Assembly: GCF_021134715.1 (NCBI RefSeq) | Contig: NC_060023.1 | Location: 1,426,001 to 1,490,000, forward strand | DNA length: 64,000 nt | Direction: 5' to 3' | Source: Daphnia pulex | Lineage: Eukaryota > Arthropoda > Branchiopoda > Diplostraca > Daphniidae | In this document: positions 38,573 through 51,150 of the stretch, piece after piece | How positions within the stretch are numbered: position 1 is the stretch's first letter | How the letters are laid out: the number at the start of each line of letters is the position of its first letter | Translations under genes and position numbers: made by a program | Notes under the pieces: model-generated | Database searches by the model: none | What the model was told of the DNA's origin: nothing | The model's input: the letters and a program-made list of their open reading frames with translations, nothing else

Positions 38573-40914
38573 TCATTTTTTAGAAGGTGAAGTACCGCCA
38601 CGCATTGCTGCTTTCTGCTGCTCCAACAATCGTTCGAGAGGACTAGGACCGGGACCACTCCACAGAGAAGTCGTGCCTAATGGCTGCTGCATGGGGCGCT
38701 GCTCGTTGGGGTTTACCAAGTTAGTGACTGGGAAACTAGGCAGTTGACCAGGATGCCACGGTGCGGTCGAATTGAATAGACTGTAGGGTGGCACAATAGA
38801 GGACGGTGGCGGAGGTAGATTGCCAGCCATAGCCCAGGCTGCTGGAGGCGGAGGGAAACCCAAACCAGGGGGTGGAACTGTTGGCGGAGGAATAGACAAA
38901 TCCGGTAAGGCACTGGCTGCTCCAAAACTCGAATACATCCCTCCATAATTGTTATTTAATTGCTCTCGTTCTTTTTGCTCAGCTTTGAGTCGCTCCAAAC
39001 GAGGAGGCAACGATGGTCTGGGGTAATTGATGCTACTGCTGTTGCTGATTGACTGTTTAACAGGAGGGAGAGGAGGAGCCAGCACGTGCTGGAATGTCAC
39101 TTGCTTGTTGTGAGACTCGTCTTGTGACTGTGACGGGATTGGATCATCATCGACTTTTTGCTTCAGAATGGCCGTTAGTGCCACGTTGCGCTGCGGTGGT
39201 CGAGCCAAGATTTTGATTTCCTTTACAGGTTCGATCGATAAATTTTCAATCAGTTTGTCAACAGGCGATTCATCCGGTCTCAGGCTGGAGAAAAGCCATT
39301 CGGGTTTGTCTTCGCCACTCTGCACCGTCAACGCCAAACACCCAAATTGTTGTTCAGTCAACCATTTTCCTCGTTGGATGATTCTCGACGCTCTTATTCG
39401 ATGCTCATCTACTTGAGTCACTTGCGTTGAAGGCCATCTAGAAGAGGGGCGGAGTGGAGCGAATTCGAGCAATTCTAAATCTTCCGGAAGAGGTCTTCCA
39501 TCGTCGTCTACGGTGAAGGAACCGTTGGATGCAAAACAAATTTGGAGCTGATTAAGTAATTTCGCTGTCGACGACCAGAGCTGGCCGCGTTTGATTTTCG
39601 TGAGCACTTGTGGCTGAGAGTGGAACCAATCGAGGACAAGTTTGATCACGCACAAGTACCTGGAGTTGGGAAGCTGTTGGTCGGGCAGTGAACAACAGGC
39701 TGTTAAGCAAGCATTGAAAACAGATGAAGCGACATCGATAGCCAACTGAAGTGATCTCTTTTGGGCGTCGGTGGCCGAGGCTGCACTACACTCGCCCACC
39801 GAATAGAGAGTGATGGTCAGCATGCGGATCAATTGTGCTGGAGTCAGGGCTTCCGTGGCCACTAGCGATGGCCAAGTCAATGTCAAAAGATTTACCGTTT
39901 GCTCCGCTTGATCCAGATCGACACCTAGTCCAATTTGTCCCTGCAGCTTGAGAAAAGCGAGAAGAAACTCTTCGGCGCTCAGTCGACCTCCGCGAGTTTT
40001 CTGGTAATTTGATACTTGCACAGATTGTTTCTTCAGGAGTTTATCGAGATTGATTCTAGCAGGTGGAAACGGATGTTTGAGGGCCAAGCTGCGGACGTAG
40101 TAAAACAGCGTGGACAGCATATCCCCCCGTGCTGATACAAGCAGTGCCAATTGGTTGTAAGGATGTCCACTTGAAGGTTCAACATTGATGGCCTGATTGT
40201 AGTATCCTTCGGCTTCAGTCAAAAGATTTCTGTATCTAGCCAAATCTCCCAAATGGATCAAGCAGTGCTGGCAGATGTAAAGGACTGACTCATTCTTGGG
40301 CTGGAGAGCATAGGAGGGGCCATTGAAGATTCCTAATTGGGCATTTCTCTTGCAGATGGATGAGCTTGTGTCGCACTGGGCACAAATTTCTTGCAGCAGA
40401 AACATGTAGAATCCAGCTGCTCCTTCCAAAAACAGTTTGAGGATGGGATTGCTACTTTTCTTCCCTTGTTTTGGTTGCAGCCCCGAGATGGGAACTTTAA
40501 AACACACATTCCACAAATCTTGCTCAACTTTCTTGTCAAGTGCATAGTCCAAATTTGACAAAATAATGTCTTTGTACAGGTTGCGTAAAACATAGAGGAA
40601 GCTGCAGTGAGAGTCATTTGTCACATCAATGACATCTGGCATAGTTGATCTGGTGTCTCCCGCTTCCCTGAGAAAAAGTAAACAACACAAACATGGTAAG
40701 TAAAACCAAAAAACATTTAATGTGACATGATAAAGTTTATCATTCAAAAACAATGTCAAGTATAGTATAGGAACATTTTTAGTTAGTTATTTGCTTTTCC
40801 AATGTAACAAGGACGAGTACTCCCACCCACTGTAACAGTTTCCAAAACCTTGCTTAAATACTCCCACGTGTTTATACGGCAATCTTACCTCCATAATTCT
40901 TCAGCCGTTCTCAT
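38573..40914 (-). CDS. SMG7: SMG7-like nonsense-mediated decay factor, 2 exons, 706 aa
   Basis: A short first exon (40914-40889, MRTAEELW) joins in phase 2 to one large exon 40667-38573. The N-terminal part is the EST1/14-3-3-like TPR domain, with the hallmark around residue 175 (EPSSGHPYNQLALL followed by a Tyr-Tyr-Val-Arg-Ser-Leu helix). The C-terminal third is low complexity and Pro-rich (SIPPPTVPPPGLGFPPPPAA). No PIN domain is present, which separates it from SMG5 and SMG6. From the family: SMG7 binds phospho-UPF1 and recruits decay enzymes in the cytoplasm. It is shorter than the vertebrate protein. The gene is nearly intronless, unlike its neighbours. It starts 481 b from the divergent CACYBP start. 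Confidence 0.88.
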
Positions 40915-41395
40915 TTTTAAGAAGTGGTATTGTAGGGATTGTATAATTCCCGAAATTACAATCGGGAGCAGTACTCTCTTTCACTTGCACACTCATTAAA
41001 AAAAATCTGTAATTCATTCATTCATTCAACAAATTCGTCTGCTTCTGTCTAGCCATCTAGTAGCCAAAACACGAAGCTTTTGTATTTAAAAAGCATGAAT
41101 TTGAAAGAAGATTGTTCGAGAACATGCTTGGAGAGATTACGAATTTAAAAAAAGCTGCGGTTGATATTTCACACCGATCCCACCGTTGAATTATATTTTG
41201 TAACACAACACCTTGGAAATAGAACCGCAGTTCGCCATAGGCAGCACTTGGTTCAATTCATAATTGCCGTTTTTTTACAGTCAAGCAGAAGACGTCGAAT
41301 TGACAAAAATTTAATCATTCCCTTGTGGTTGCAACTTGCACATTTCGTTTTGTCAAATCACTCTTACGTTGGTTTTCTTTGAGTACAGTTGCAAA
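40915..41395. promoter_or_regulatory. shared divergent promoter region of SMG7 and CACYBP
   Basis: A 481-b interval separates two start codons that point away from each other. No TATA box is evident, in contrast to the secreted genes to the left; this fits housekeeping expression. Confidence 0.45.
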
Positions 41396-42386
41396 ATGCC
41401 TAGACCTATTGATGAAGTACGTAACATTTATTTTTTCCTAATTTTTTTGTGTTTAAAAACTTGTGTTTCATAAGATTTTCTTGATGATTGACGTGTACAT
41501 GATACTAGTGTCTCGTTTGTTGAAACTTTCAGCTTCGTGCAGATGTTGATGAGCTGAAGAAATTGACAGACTTGGCCACGCGCCAATCTGTGAGAGATGT
41601 TTTGGGCATCGAAACACGCCGTTTAGAAACTGAAATCAGTCTTCAACTCAAAGACAACATGTTCAATCTTGAGGCAAAACCAGCTGCCGCAGCTGGAGCT
41701 TCTGCTGTCAGATGTTACGATGTCAAACTTACAAACTATGGTAATCTTTTATAAAATTTTATGCTGAAGAAAAGTTGATGATTTAATGTTGTGTAATTTA
41801 TCTCTTTAGCTTGGGATCAGTCTGACAAATTCTTCAAGCTATTCATCACTCTGGCAGATGTCCAAACTCTTCCTGCTGAAAATGTAGTTTGCACCTTTGG
41901 TTCCAGGTACAATGATAGTTAAAAACATTTGCATTAATTCAATGACTAAACTGTATGATTTTATAGATCCCTTGACCTCTCAGTTAAGGAACTAAAGGGT
42001 AAAAATTATTCTCTGGTCATCAAAAATTTAGCTGAAGTTATTGATGCATCAAAGAGCCACTGGAAAGTAAAAACAGGTAAAAAAAATACTACACTAAAGT
42101 ATAGTGACATGTGTATTAATCCTGTCCCCCTTGTTTTCCAGATTCTGTGGTAGTCTTTCTATCAAAAGTTAAACCAATCACTTGGCCCACTGTTACTATG
42201 GAAGAAAAGAAAATCAAAGAATCTAAAGCCCCCAAATTTGACGCATCAGCCAGCGACGATCCACAGGCGAGCATGATGAACATGATGAAGCAACTCTACC
42301 AGGACGGCGATGATGACATGAAGCGACAAATTGCAAAATCTTTTGCAGAAGGTCGAGGAGGTAAAACCCCTGATTTAGGGCTTTGA
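41396..42386 (+). CDS. CACYBP: calcyclin-binding protein / Siah-interacting protein, 5 exons, 226 aa
   Basis: Exons are 41396-41416, 41533-41740, 41810-41906, 41967-42076 and 42142-42386; phases 0, 1, 2 and 1 join to 226 residues, matching the family length. The N-terminus is the helical Siah-interacting dimer domain (ELRADVDELKKLTDLATRQS). The centre is a CS domain starting near residue 73 (YDVKLTNYAWDQSDKFFKLF). The C-terminus is an SGS-type region (QLYQDGDDDMKRQIAKSF). From the family: an adaptor linking Siah1, Skp1 and S100A6, in ubiquitin-mediated degradation. It faces spindle-E tail to tail with 261 b between stop codons. Confidence 0.95.
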
Positions 42387-42647
42387 AAACTTAATTAAAT
42401 ACTTAAAGTATTTGTCAATTCTTTAACGAACAATATACAAGAAACGTTATCGAATTCTTTGTATTTTTCAAAACAATTAGCATTCATCGACTGTTTCACA
42501 AACAGGACACGATGTAGGAACAACAAATCAAAGCAATAATACCGACATATCTTAATTTTGGTTCTGGATTGAAACAATTGGTTTTACCAATACTCCAAAC
42601 AAGTTTTTCAATAAGAATGCTTCATTTCAGATTAGACTGCAATCCCT

Positions 42648-45600
42648 TCAGGGGTTAAGCTTGATACAGTCGTGGAGTGGAATCAGAGTATCCAGTTGAC
42701 TTTCAGCGACATCCGACTGTAGAAGGTTTTCGGGTTTGATGAGATTCCATTTATAGCTGGTCGAGGGTTCGAACTTGACGTCACCACGCGGTTTGGTGAT
42801 GAGCTCAAACAAAAATCCAAGCGTTTTCTGACTGACTTCTCTCATGCGCTCCTGGGATGGCGCTGCGTGGTGCTGACTGAATGACGGTGCGCCCATAACG
42901 GAATTCAACCAAAATCTAATTTTGTTGATGAGAAGCACATCCTAAAGGGAGATACAATAAAAAACTGTGTAAATATTTCGTGAAATAGAAAACAACAGTA
43001 TAAACACTAACCGTAAGACCAATCTCCGAGTCAAATGTAAGTTCCATATCATGTTCAGGATAGAAGGATTGCTGCTTCACTTGATCGTAACCCAACCCAC
43101 AAATGGCACCCGTAAGGCGTTTAATCTCCTTGTCCGCCCGGAATTCAGCTCTCGGGGCAAAAAGAAGCGTCAGAATGGCCGGTAAACCGGGGATATTTGG
43201 AAGCAGAGTGGTGCTGCGAGCCTGGACATGGCGACCGTTTTGTTGAGATCCGACCTGTAAAGAAGAAGAATTTAAAAATAAAATGTAAAACATAGTGATT
43301 CAAGGTATCCTTACGTGAGCAGCAACGAGAACGCGCTCGTGATGATCTCCAGGTTGATCTTCCAGTATAACTGAGTTGACGGAATCATCTTCTATCTTGA
43401 CCAGGCTACCCAAAAGGGATTGCACTTTGCCGAACATCTTCATCTCCAACGGATTAACAGGGCCAACGAGTTTGACAACAGAAGTTTCATTGCGACTGTA
43501 ATGTCTTGGCTCGTCAACTTCAAGTTCCATTGCCAAATACTCGGCAGCCACAGATCTCTGTTCCTCCAACCTAGTGAGCGTAAAATTGTCAATTTCATTA
43601 ACCGATTTTTTAAAATTTAAAATTATAAATTACTCTCGTTGTCGGTGTCTAGCCATGTGAGAATTCGGCTTGGCTTCTTGTGCGGATTGACGCTGTTCAT
43701 TATCTTGTTTGTTCATAAAAGATTCATCCACTTTGACGGCGTAGTTGAGTTTCAACATCTGATCAGCGAATGAATTCTCCCAACTGCCACCTTCTCCAAT
43801 CAGATCCATAGATGTGATTCCATTGACGACCGAAAACACCTACGTAAAATTATTCGAATTTAGTTAGAAAAGTTCGGTGCATGCACAAGGGTCTCACCTT
43901 GGCTATCAGATGAATTCGATTATTTAAAATAATAATTGGCACTCTACTCACCCTAGCTGTAAGTATTTGATCCACCGTCTGCAACTCAAACCATTCTTTG
44001 CCGGACTTTGTCCACTTTCCTTTGGGATCGTTGATAAATGACGGACCCACTCCTGTCAGATAGCATTCAATGGCCAAAGGCGGAAATTTGAGCAGTCCAT
44101 CAGACACCACTTTCAAATCCTTGACGTGGGCCTCGGCTGCGTTGCCGAAATCGATGAAATAAAGGCGGACGCGTTGCTCATGAATCGGCACGCCCTGCTG
44201 CGTGCTGAGCACCTTGGCTCGATAGTACTCCACGTAATTGTTGGCGGCTTTGAACGGACCCATCACCAAATTGCCCTTGACGACGGGAACTTTAATATCC
44301 CACCTCTCCAAGCGACTACCCTGTGGCCCCACCAGGCCGGTAAGATGCTTGTAATCTCTTTTGGAGCGACTATCCAAGCGGTGGCACCAGAAATGATTGG
44401 GCTCCTCCACGTGACACACGCTTACGGGTAACTCGTTTTCATGGAGTTCGGGCAGACGTGGTCCCGGAATCTGAAGGACGTACGGTACTTCACTCCGATT
44501 GCTCAGACCTGACACCACCGATTCCACGTCACTGATGTTTAACAAACGTCTAGCCGACTCTTCCACCTTTAAGAAAAAAGAAAATATATATATTTTTATA
44601 AATCTGTTCCAACCATCGGTTTCTGCAACACATACTCGAGAACGGTATAGTTCGGCATCCCTCTTGTCAAACAACCGCACGTGATAGGGAATACCGAGTA
44701 GTCTCTGTTTGATGGCCAAGTAAACGGGCAAGCAGATCCTTCCGGGAACTCTCCTATTTTGGGAAGGATTTCCCTCTTGATGAAATTGAATGAACACCCT
44801 CTGCGAATCAAACGAGATCTTGGCATTCCATGTATCCTCCTTCAGCATAGCTTTTGGACAGGAAAACAAAACAAAAAAATAAATAAATAAGAGAAATTCT
44901 AGAGAGAAAATTGTAAGTAAAGAAACTCACTAAAGATTTCCGACATGCTGTTCTTAATTTGTCGGACATAGGCTTTGCCGGGTTGATTCGCTGGAAAATT
45001 GGTAAGTTTAACCGTTTTGAATGGATCCAATCCGCAAAGAGATTTGACGGCCTCGCGTTCATCGATCTGCCCGCTGATGGCGTCACGTGTGAAATAATTC
45101 GGATAAAAGGCGCCGTAGAGCACGACACGAAGCAGGAGCGCCTTTTGGCTTCCCGTAAGCGGTCTGACGTTCGGTCCGATGGCTTCTTCAATACCGATGG
45201 AATGTAGACGGAATTTGATTTCTTTCACCAAGATATCCATCTCCTATTGCGAGTGTAGAAGGATACAAAGGATAAGAACAATTTCGACCCTTTTTTCTTT
45301 TTGCAATTATTACCTTGAGCGCTTTGAGTTGGATGAAATTGGCATGCGCCCAATTCTTCTCCCGCATTCTTTCCGACTCTCCGCTCCTCTTAAAGTGCTC
45401 TTGCCGCTCCGAGTTCTTGTACACTTGGTATGCATTAAGGATTGTGATGGGGTCGCTGAAGGAGCCTTCTGCCCATTGCATTTTAACTTGGTAGGCCAGC
45501 AGCTTCTTTTGATAAGGAGAAGTAAAAATGTTCTTTGAACTGAGCCCGGCTGCCATAATGATGCACTCTTCCAGGATGTTGAACACGTATCCTATTTAAA

Positions 45601-48051
45601 CGAACCAATTGGTATATACACACACAGACACATCAAGTCAACATTTCCCAGAAGACCAAGAGAACGAGGTCAGAAAAGAATAGAGAGTATGATATGAAAA
45701 ATATATACGTACCGAGCATAACTAGCTTGCCCAAGTGGACGTCTATGGGGAGGCGAGAGACGACTCGACCGAGGTAACTTAAGTCACCATCGAATGAGCT
45801 GACAACTCCGTTGACTGTTGTGAATAGAGCTCCCATTTCTTTGAGTGTCAGGATTGTCCTGGCGATGTTACCATATTTGGGAGGGTCGATGACGAGTGCC
45901 AACATTTTCTCGGGTGGATCCAAATCCAACAACTTGGTACGCAAGACGGTCTGCTCCAGGGGACAGCGAAGGATCTCGGGAGTCACGTCATCAGGCAATT
46001 TCCTAGGGACGAGAAATTCAGTTAGTTACGACGTAATCGCATGACAAGTGATTCAATTGTTTGTACTCGTCGTAGAAGCGATTGAAAACCATTCGGTAAA
46101 CAACACCCTCGGTGACACGACCAACACGTCCTCTGCGCTGCATACAGTTGCTCTTGGCAGCCCACTCCAACTAATAATAAAAGCAAAAAAATGTGAAAGA
46201 GATTTGTTGAGGTAAAAATAATACGAATTACCTTGAGGGAGCAAAAGTTCGTTTCCGTATCGGTGGTGAGCTGCTTTGTCAGGCAGAAATCAATGATGTA
46301 CGTAATGTCCGGAACAGTGATTGAGCTCTCGGCGATATTGGTGGAGAGAATGATTTTGCGAAAGTGCCTAAAGTTTGGAGGCAAACTTGAAATGGGCTGG
46401 AAAACTCGACTTTGCTCTTCGCTAGTGATGCGTGAATGCAGCGGCAGGATGTGCCAATAGTTCTTGTGGACCGCATTGGTCTCGAAGTCTATCAGAGCTT
46501 TGTGCATGGCCTCGATTTCGCCAATGCCGGGCAAGAATATCAGGACTGCACTCCGAACGCTCGAAATATTTTCATACTCGGAATGACGCCCGTAGCGATT
46601 GATTTCCCGTTTGCTGTCGAAAGCAGCGATCAGCCGACTTACAAGTTCGTACTGGAGTTTATCAATTCGAGGAGTCTCATCGTTTGGATCTACCGTTGCC
46701 GTAAGAAACTGCAAATAAACCGAATTATTCATACTGTGCCTAAATGTTAAAGTTTCTGTGATGCGAACTTACCCCTAATTGTTTAAGGGAATCCATGTAG
46801 TAAACGTTGATGTTAAAAGGCTCGGCGGGGTCCACATTAATTATAGGAGCGTTGCGCCAAGGTCTTTCCCCTTTCGGAAAGTCGCCCAATTCAGGGGTTT
46901 TGAAATACTGAGAAAACTTTCCAGCATCGGCTGTGGCTGACATCAAAATAATTTTGGTTGGCGTCTTTGTTTTGCGGAGGAATCTGTTTATAACCAACAG
47001 CAAGAAATCGGTGTCTTCATCTCTCTCGTGAACTTCATCGACAATAACTAAAAAACAAGAAATAATTTGAGGTTAACATAGTTTCACACTGTTGAAAACA
47101 AATAAACTTACTGTGAGTGTAGCCTTCAAGAGTTTTGGTGGCAACTAGTGTCTCCAAAAGACATCCAGTGGTTACATAAGTGAGCAGGGTAGACTCACTC
47201 ACTTGCCGTTCCATTCCAACCTAACAAAATCAATTGGATGAATTAGGATGGGCAATTTAAAATTGAAATGATATGCTAGTTACTCTGTATCCAACAACGG
47301 TTCCAAGAGTCCAGTTCCTTTCAAAGCAGACTCTTTTAGCAATACTGATGGCTGCAATACGCCTTGGCTGGGTGACAACAATGTTGCAAGGTGTTTTGTT
47401 TGCATAGCATTCATCCAGTATGAATTGAGGCACTTGGGTTGTTTTACCACAGCCTGTGAAACCCTTAATGATGATTGCATTTTCTTTCTTCAGCATATCA
47501 AGAATGGCTGTTCTCTCTTTATCAATCGCTAGAGGGGGACGGTTAGGTGGATCGAAACAATATTGAGTGAATGCAGCCGCTTTCGCTTGCACACCATGAA
47601 GATCCAGAGCAAGGAGCATGTCTCCACAAAGGGTTGACTCATCCTCAAGCATGCTCATACCACCACCTTTCAATCTGCATTCATTGTAGCTTTGTGCTAA
47701 ATTTGCAGCCTAACAAGATATTATGAATTTTAAGAAGCAATTCAAAAGAACACAACCACAATATTCACCTCCATAGCTTGCTGCCTTTCTTCTTCCCGAT
47801 ACTTCTCAATATACTCTGTATTGTTTTCAGTGAAATAAGGTTGTCGTACTGCTTCTGGGGACCTTTACCATTCAAACAAACCAAGGGTACAATTTAAACA
47901 GATTCAATCATTCCCAAGAATGCTTTATTTCAACTTACGATCTCCTTCTTCTTCTTGAAGACGTGCCAGGGGCGAATGTCCCCATTTCAGCCATTGTTTT
48001 ACCAAACATCAGCACATCAAACATATCTTCTACGGACGTCGAATCGGCCAT
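42648..48051 (-). CDS. spn-E: spindle-E / TDRD9, DEVH-box Tudor helicase of the piRNA pathway, 16 exons, 1435 aa
   Basis: Exons: 48051-47939, 47862-47769, 47709-47284, 47220-47112, 47047-46773, 46708-46232, 46170-46067, 46002-45713, 45591-45314, 45243-44931, 44850-44636, 44566-43952, 43839-43634, 43570-43315, 43254-43012, 42941-42648. All phases join; the total is almost the length of the fly protein. Walker A is GFTGCGKT (152-159), the DEVH box lies at 251-254, SAT follows (ILMSATADAG), and motif VI is QRRGRVGR (509-516). A helicase-associated region follows, then a Tudor domain from about residue 945 (CHVEEPNHFWCHRL to YFIDFGNAAE). From the family: an RNA helicase needed for piRNA amplification and transposon silencing in germ-cell nuage. 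The donor of exon 7 is weak (GA|GTACAA); a donor 18 b further on also keeps the frame. Confidence 0.93.
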
Positions 48052-48270
48052 TTTCAATAATTTCCTAAAAACATACCCACCTGCTGCAAACCAGGCTTAC
48101 AGTTGGAATGATTCAGCTACAAGTTTTAACAAAGCGACCCACGTGAAGATAATGTCTTGTATTATTGTGGAAGTCATGCGACGTTGCCGGCTAAAAGAAT
48201 TAAGAAAACGATTTTTTTTTTCAAAACAAAGGCAGAGCCATAGATACCTGGTCAGTTCATGGCTGTGTTG

Positions 48271-48277
48271 GCTTCCC
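48271..48277. repeat. target-site duplication GCTTCCC, left copy
   Basis: Seven bases of the outer element's terminal repeat are repeated on both sides of the inner element; the partner copy is 51394-51400. Reading GGCTTCCC on both sides gives 8 b but makes the two inner ends differ by one base. Confidence 0.75.
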
Positions 48278-48507
48278 CAGAGCTATAGATACCTGGTCAG
48301 TTCATGGCTGTGTTGGCTTCCCTATCCCGGTTTCAGGGTAAACGTAAGCCGATTTTCAGGGGGTTTTAGGGCGGAGCCTGTCAGAAGTTGTGAAGTGGAA
48401 ACTTTAAAAAGAGCCATCTAGTGATAAGACGTTGAGTTTCAAATAATACTTTCGGCGGCCATTTTTGTGTATTACGTGAAAGAAGCCTAACCATAATTTA
48501 TGTAAAA

Positions 48508-48795
48508 ATGGTTGGCAGGTGTGCTGTTCCTGGTTGTAAATCAACATATTACAAAGGAAATCAAAAAGAAAATGAGGTTACCCTGTTTGCAATTCCTAAA
48601 ACTTCATTATCAAAATGGCAAGAAGTAATTCCATGTAGTAATTTGACGAGCACCTCACATATTTGCTCCCGTCATTTTAACGAAAGTGACTTTCAAACAG
48701 GGATTGAAATTTTGAACGTGTTCCATCCTTACAAACGGTGGACTCTTAATGCTGGAGCAATGCCCTGGAAACCAACATTTTCTGTTAAATGTTAA
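48508..48795 (+). pseudogene. THAP-domain ORF of the inner element, truncated to 95 aa
   Basis: The ATG at 48508 opens a THAP zinc finger: C-x4-C at the start (GRCAVPGCKSTYYK), the invariant Trp, C-x2-H (ICSRHF) and a terminal AMP motif. It matches exon 1 of the THAP gene of the outer element (51814-52912) almost throughout. Where that copy has a splice donor (ATG|GTATG), this one has ATGTTAAAA, so the frame runs into TAA at 48793. The other three exons are absent and captured host DNA follows. It is therefore a truncated gene, yet the DNA-binding domain is intact. By analogy with truncated P-element proteins it could act as a repressor; that is speculation. Confidence 0.8.
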
Positions 48796-50100
48796 AACCA
48801 CCAAAGCTGTCCAATATCATTGCATTATTTCTTGCCAAAGCTGCAGCCATCGTTCAAGATCCTTCTCACCCAATGTACCGTGCAATCAATAACTTTCTAC
48901 TGGTATGTTCCTGTTAATTGATTGCAATTTCCTTCTCGTTTAAAACTTAAACGCCATTCCTTTCATTGTTTCTAGGTAAAATCGGCTATGGATGTTACCC
49001 AAGTTCCAGAATTTTTCGTCATGCTTCATAACACTGAACTACCTGAACAGAGGTCGCTTCAAAGGAGTTTTTTACTCAGCCTTCTTCAAGATGGCATCAA
49101 AAGTCGTCAGGACTATTTAGTGTGTGCTCGAAGAAGAGTCTTTCCAATCCTTCTCTCCTTGCAGCCATCCAATCTATTGTCCGACAAAACTGATAAGGTT
49201 ATTTTTTTAGTAATTGAATTTTAGTTTGAGATTTCATCGAGACATTTTTCTTTGTTTGATTTACAGCGGCTCATACTTGAAGTCGTACAATCTTCACTTC
49301 AGAATTCAATCATTACCTATGACTTGATTCAACATCGTGGCCTTATCATGTGGCTTGACAGCCTCTTGCTGACCGACACCGTTGCAGATGAAGCTAGTCA
49401 GATGGTGTCGGTGGTGACGACAATGTGGGACACGCTCTACACTCACATGCTGAAGAAGGGAGAGTCGAAAGAAAAGGACGACGAAGAAGCTATTGCAAAA
49501 CTTGAACAGGAGGTCGAAATGATGGAAGCCGAAGACGAAGATACCGCCGACAAAACCACTAACAAACCCAAGATGCAGAATGCTAAAATCAGTAGCAGAA
49601 AACCTATTTGGAATTTACTTCCTATGCAGCAACAAGTTATTGCTCCCTGGATCATGTGTGAGCTAATGCAGTTGATGGTCAATTTGTGGCATGTACTCTA
49701 TGAAGCTGAGCCAAACTATGCTACGTTTAACAAATACGCCCGAGTATTATGCTCCGTCGCTTCACACATTCACGAATCCAAAAGCATCATTTAAGCAGCT
49801 CAGGAGAAGGATTTGAAGACCGTCCGGTTTGTTACCCCTCCCTGCATGCTGAATGTTAAATTGATGCGACAGCTCGTTGAAGTCTCATCCCGCTTTGTGA
49901 GTAATCTTCCCAATCTAAAGGATCATTTGGCAGTAGTTGAAAGTTCCAAAAAGAAATCCTCGGCTTGCCCAACAGAACTTAGTCGAAACTGGGAACGAAG
50001 ACACAGGTATATGCGAGAACTTATGGACCAAGAAGAGACAAATGTTTCAACCAGATATAATGTGCACAAATTATTGTCTTTAGCTGAATGTGGTGTTTGA
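48792..50100 (+). pseudogene. URB1: captured 3' fragment of an URB1-like (nucleolar pre-ribosomal associated) gene
   Basis: Three exon pieces with introns kept: 48792-48902, 48976-49197 and 49267-50100, all phase 0. The protein reads as the C-terminal region of URB1/NPA1 (ALFLAKAAAIVQDPSHPMYR, LLQDGIKSRQDYLVCARRRV, HRGLIMWLDSLLL). From the family: URB1 is a large nucleolar scaffold for 60S ribosome assembly. Only the last part of the normal gene is here, with no promoter or start, and TAA at 49792-49794 interrupts the frame about 100 codons before the natural-looking stop TGA at 50098-50100. The start lies right at the junction with the THAP sequence. The URB1 identity is by recall of family sequence and could be checked easily. 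Confidence 0.72.
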
Positions 50101-50239
50101 AATAACAATGACAATTTTGTTTGCATACAAGGAGAACCTCGTGATACGATTTCTTTTATTTTTCATATCCACTACAGCATATCTTTGCCATTTGATGTAC
50201 ATATTTCTTTCCCACTATAACGCAGCCAACTTAAAATTT

Positions 50240-51028
50240 CTAGACGGGTTGTTTAAGGAGAGTGGTGTAACGTTCAATCTTTGATGCCAAACTCATGTCG
50301 ATGTAGCGATCTCCAAGGACAACTACAAGTCCTCAACAATGGAGGGATCCACCTTGGTTGAAATCTTGAGAGACTGTCCTTTCTGCAAGAATCCAGAAAG
50401 AGCGGCAGTAACCTCTTTCAATGTAGCAGCATCCAAGGCCTTGATATAAGAATAGATTTTTTTAAACATTTAATTGTTTAATGTTTTTTAGATTTATATT
50501 TTACCTCGGCTGAGGTGACCTCACATACAACTTCACCTCTGAATGCAGCTATCATGTTAAAGAAATGGCCAGTGACAACATCCAATTTGTTAAGTCTTCC
50601 ATTCTCAGCAAGGAGTTCTGTAATCATAAACATATGAATAACAATTAGAATAAAGTGAAAACCAATAGAAAAGAAAAACTTACCAAGGAAGTTGCCTGTA
50701 ACAGCACTCATTTTCAATTTCTTGGCAACTGAAATAAGAGCATCTTTCTTAAGTGATCTCTTCAAAGTGGGGTTGGCAATGAATTCTGCCAAACGAGAAT
50801 CTTTGGCGATAGTTGCATGAAAGTCCTTCAACTCGCTCTCAACTTTGTCCAAAGATTTCTGTTTGGAAGCAGCAGAGTAGAGTGCTGAGGCATAGCGACC
50901 TTACAACCCAAAAACTTGGACTGGAGCCTATAACAATTACACAATTAGGTTAAATGTACCTGTACCACACTCACATGATTTACCTTCACCAACTGCTGGG
51001 ATGATGAACTGGTGCTGAAGTTACGAGC
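50240..51028 (-). pseudogene. ATPsynO: captured ATP synthase OSCP (subunit O) gene lacking its first exon
   Basis: Four exons with introns kept: 51028-50984 (ARNFSTSSSSQQLVK, end of the mitochondrial presequence), 50927-50684, 50617-50505 and 50439-50240. The protein is clearly OSCP of the mitochondrial F1Fo stalk (LDKVESELKDFHATIAKDSR, LAENGRLNKLDVVTGHFFNM, SLKISTKVDPSIV). Two lesions break it: a stop TAA at 50903-50901 where the family has Glu (FGL-stop-GRYAS), and a one-base deletion near 50332 that shifts the last 35 or so codons; the lost frame still ends at a TAG at 50242-50240. Exon 1 with the start codon is absent, cut off at the captured-DNA boundary near 51150. The gene lies tail to tail with the URB1 piece, 139 b apart, as expected if one genomic segment was captured. 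Confidence 0.9.
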
Positions 51029-51150
51029 CTAATAGTTGGAAAGTAAAAACATTCATTGAAAATAGTACAACATTTTATAAATTACGGCAAATTAATTTAG
51101 GATTGTGCGAAAACAACCGGCTATTCAAAATCGAATATAAATTCGGCTTG

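Noticed and set aside
48508..50100. Idea of a THAP-URB1 fusion protein
   Set aside because: The THAP frame stops at 48795 and URB1 follows in a different frame, with a further stop at 49792; no splice donor at the THAP end joins them.
48792..51028. Idea that the URB1 and OSCP pieces are processed retrocopies
   Set aside because: Both keep introns with GT-AG ends and lie on opposite strands within one segment, with no poly-A tail; DNA-level capture explains this better.
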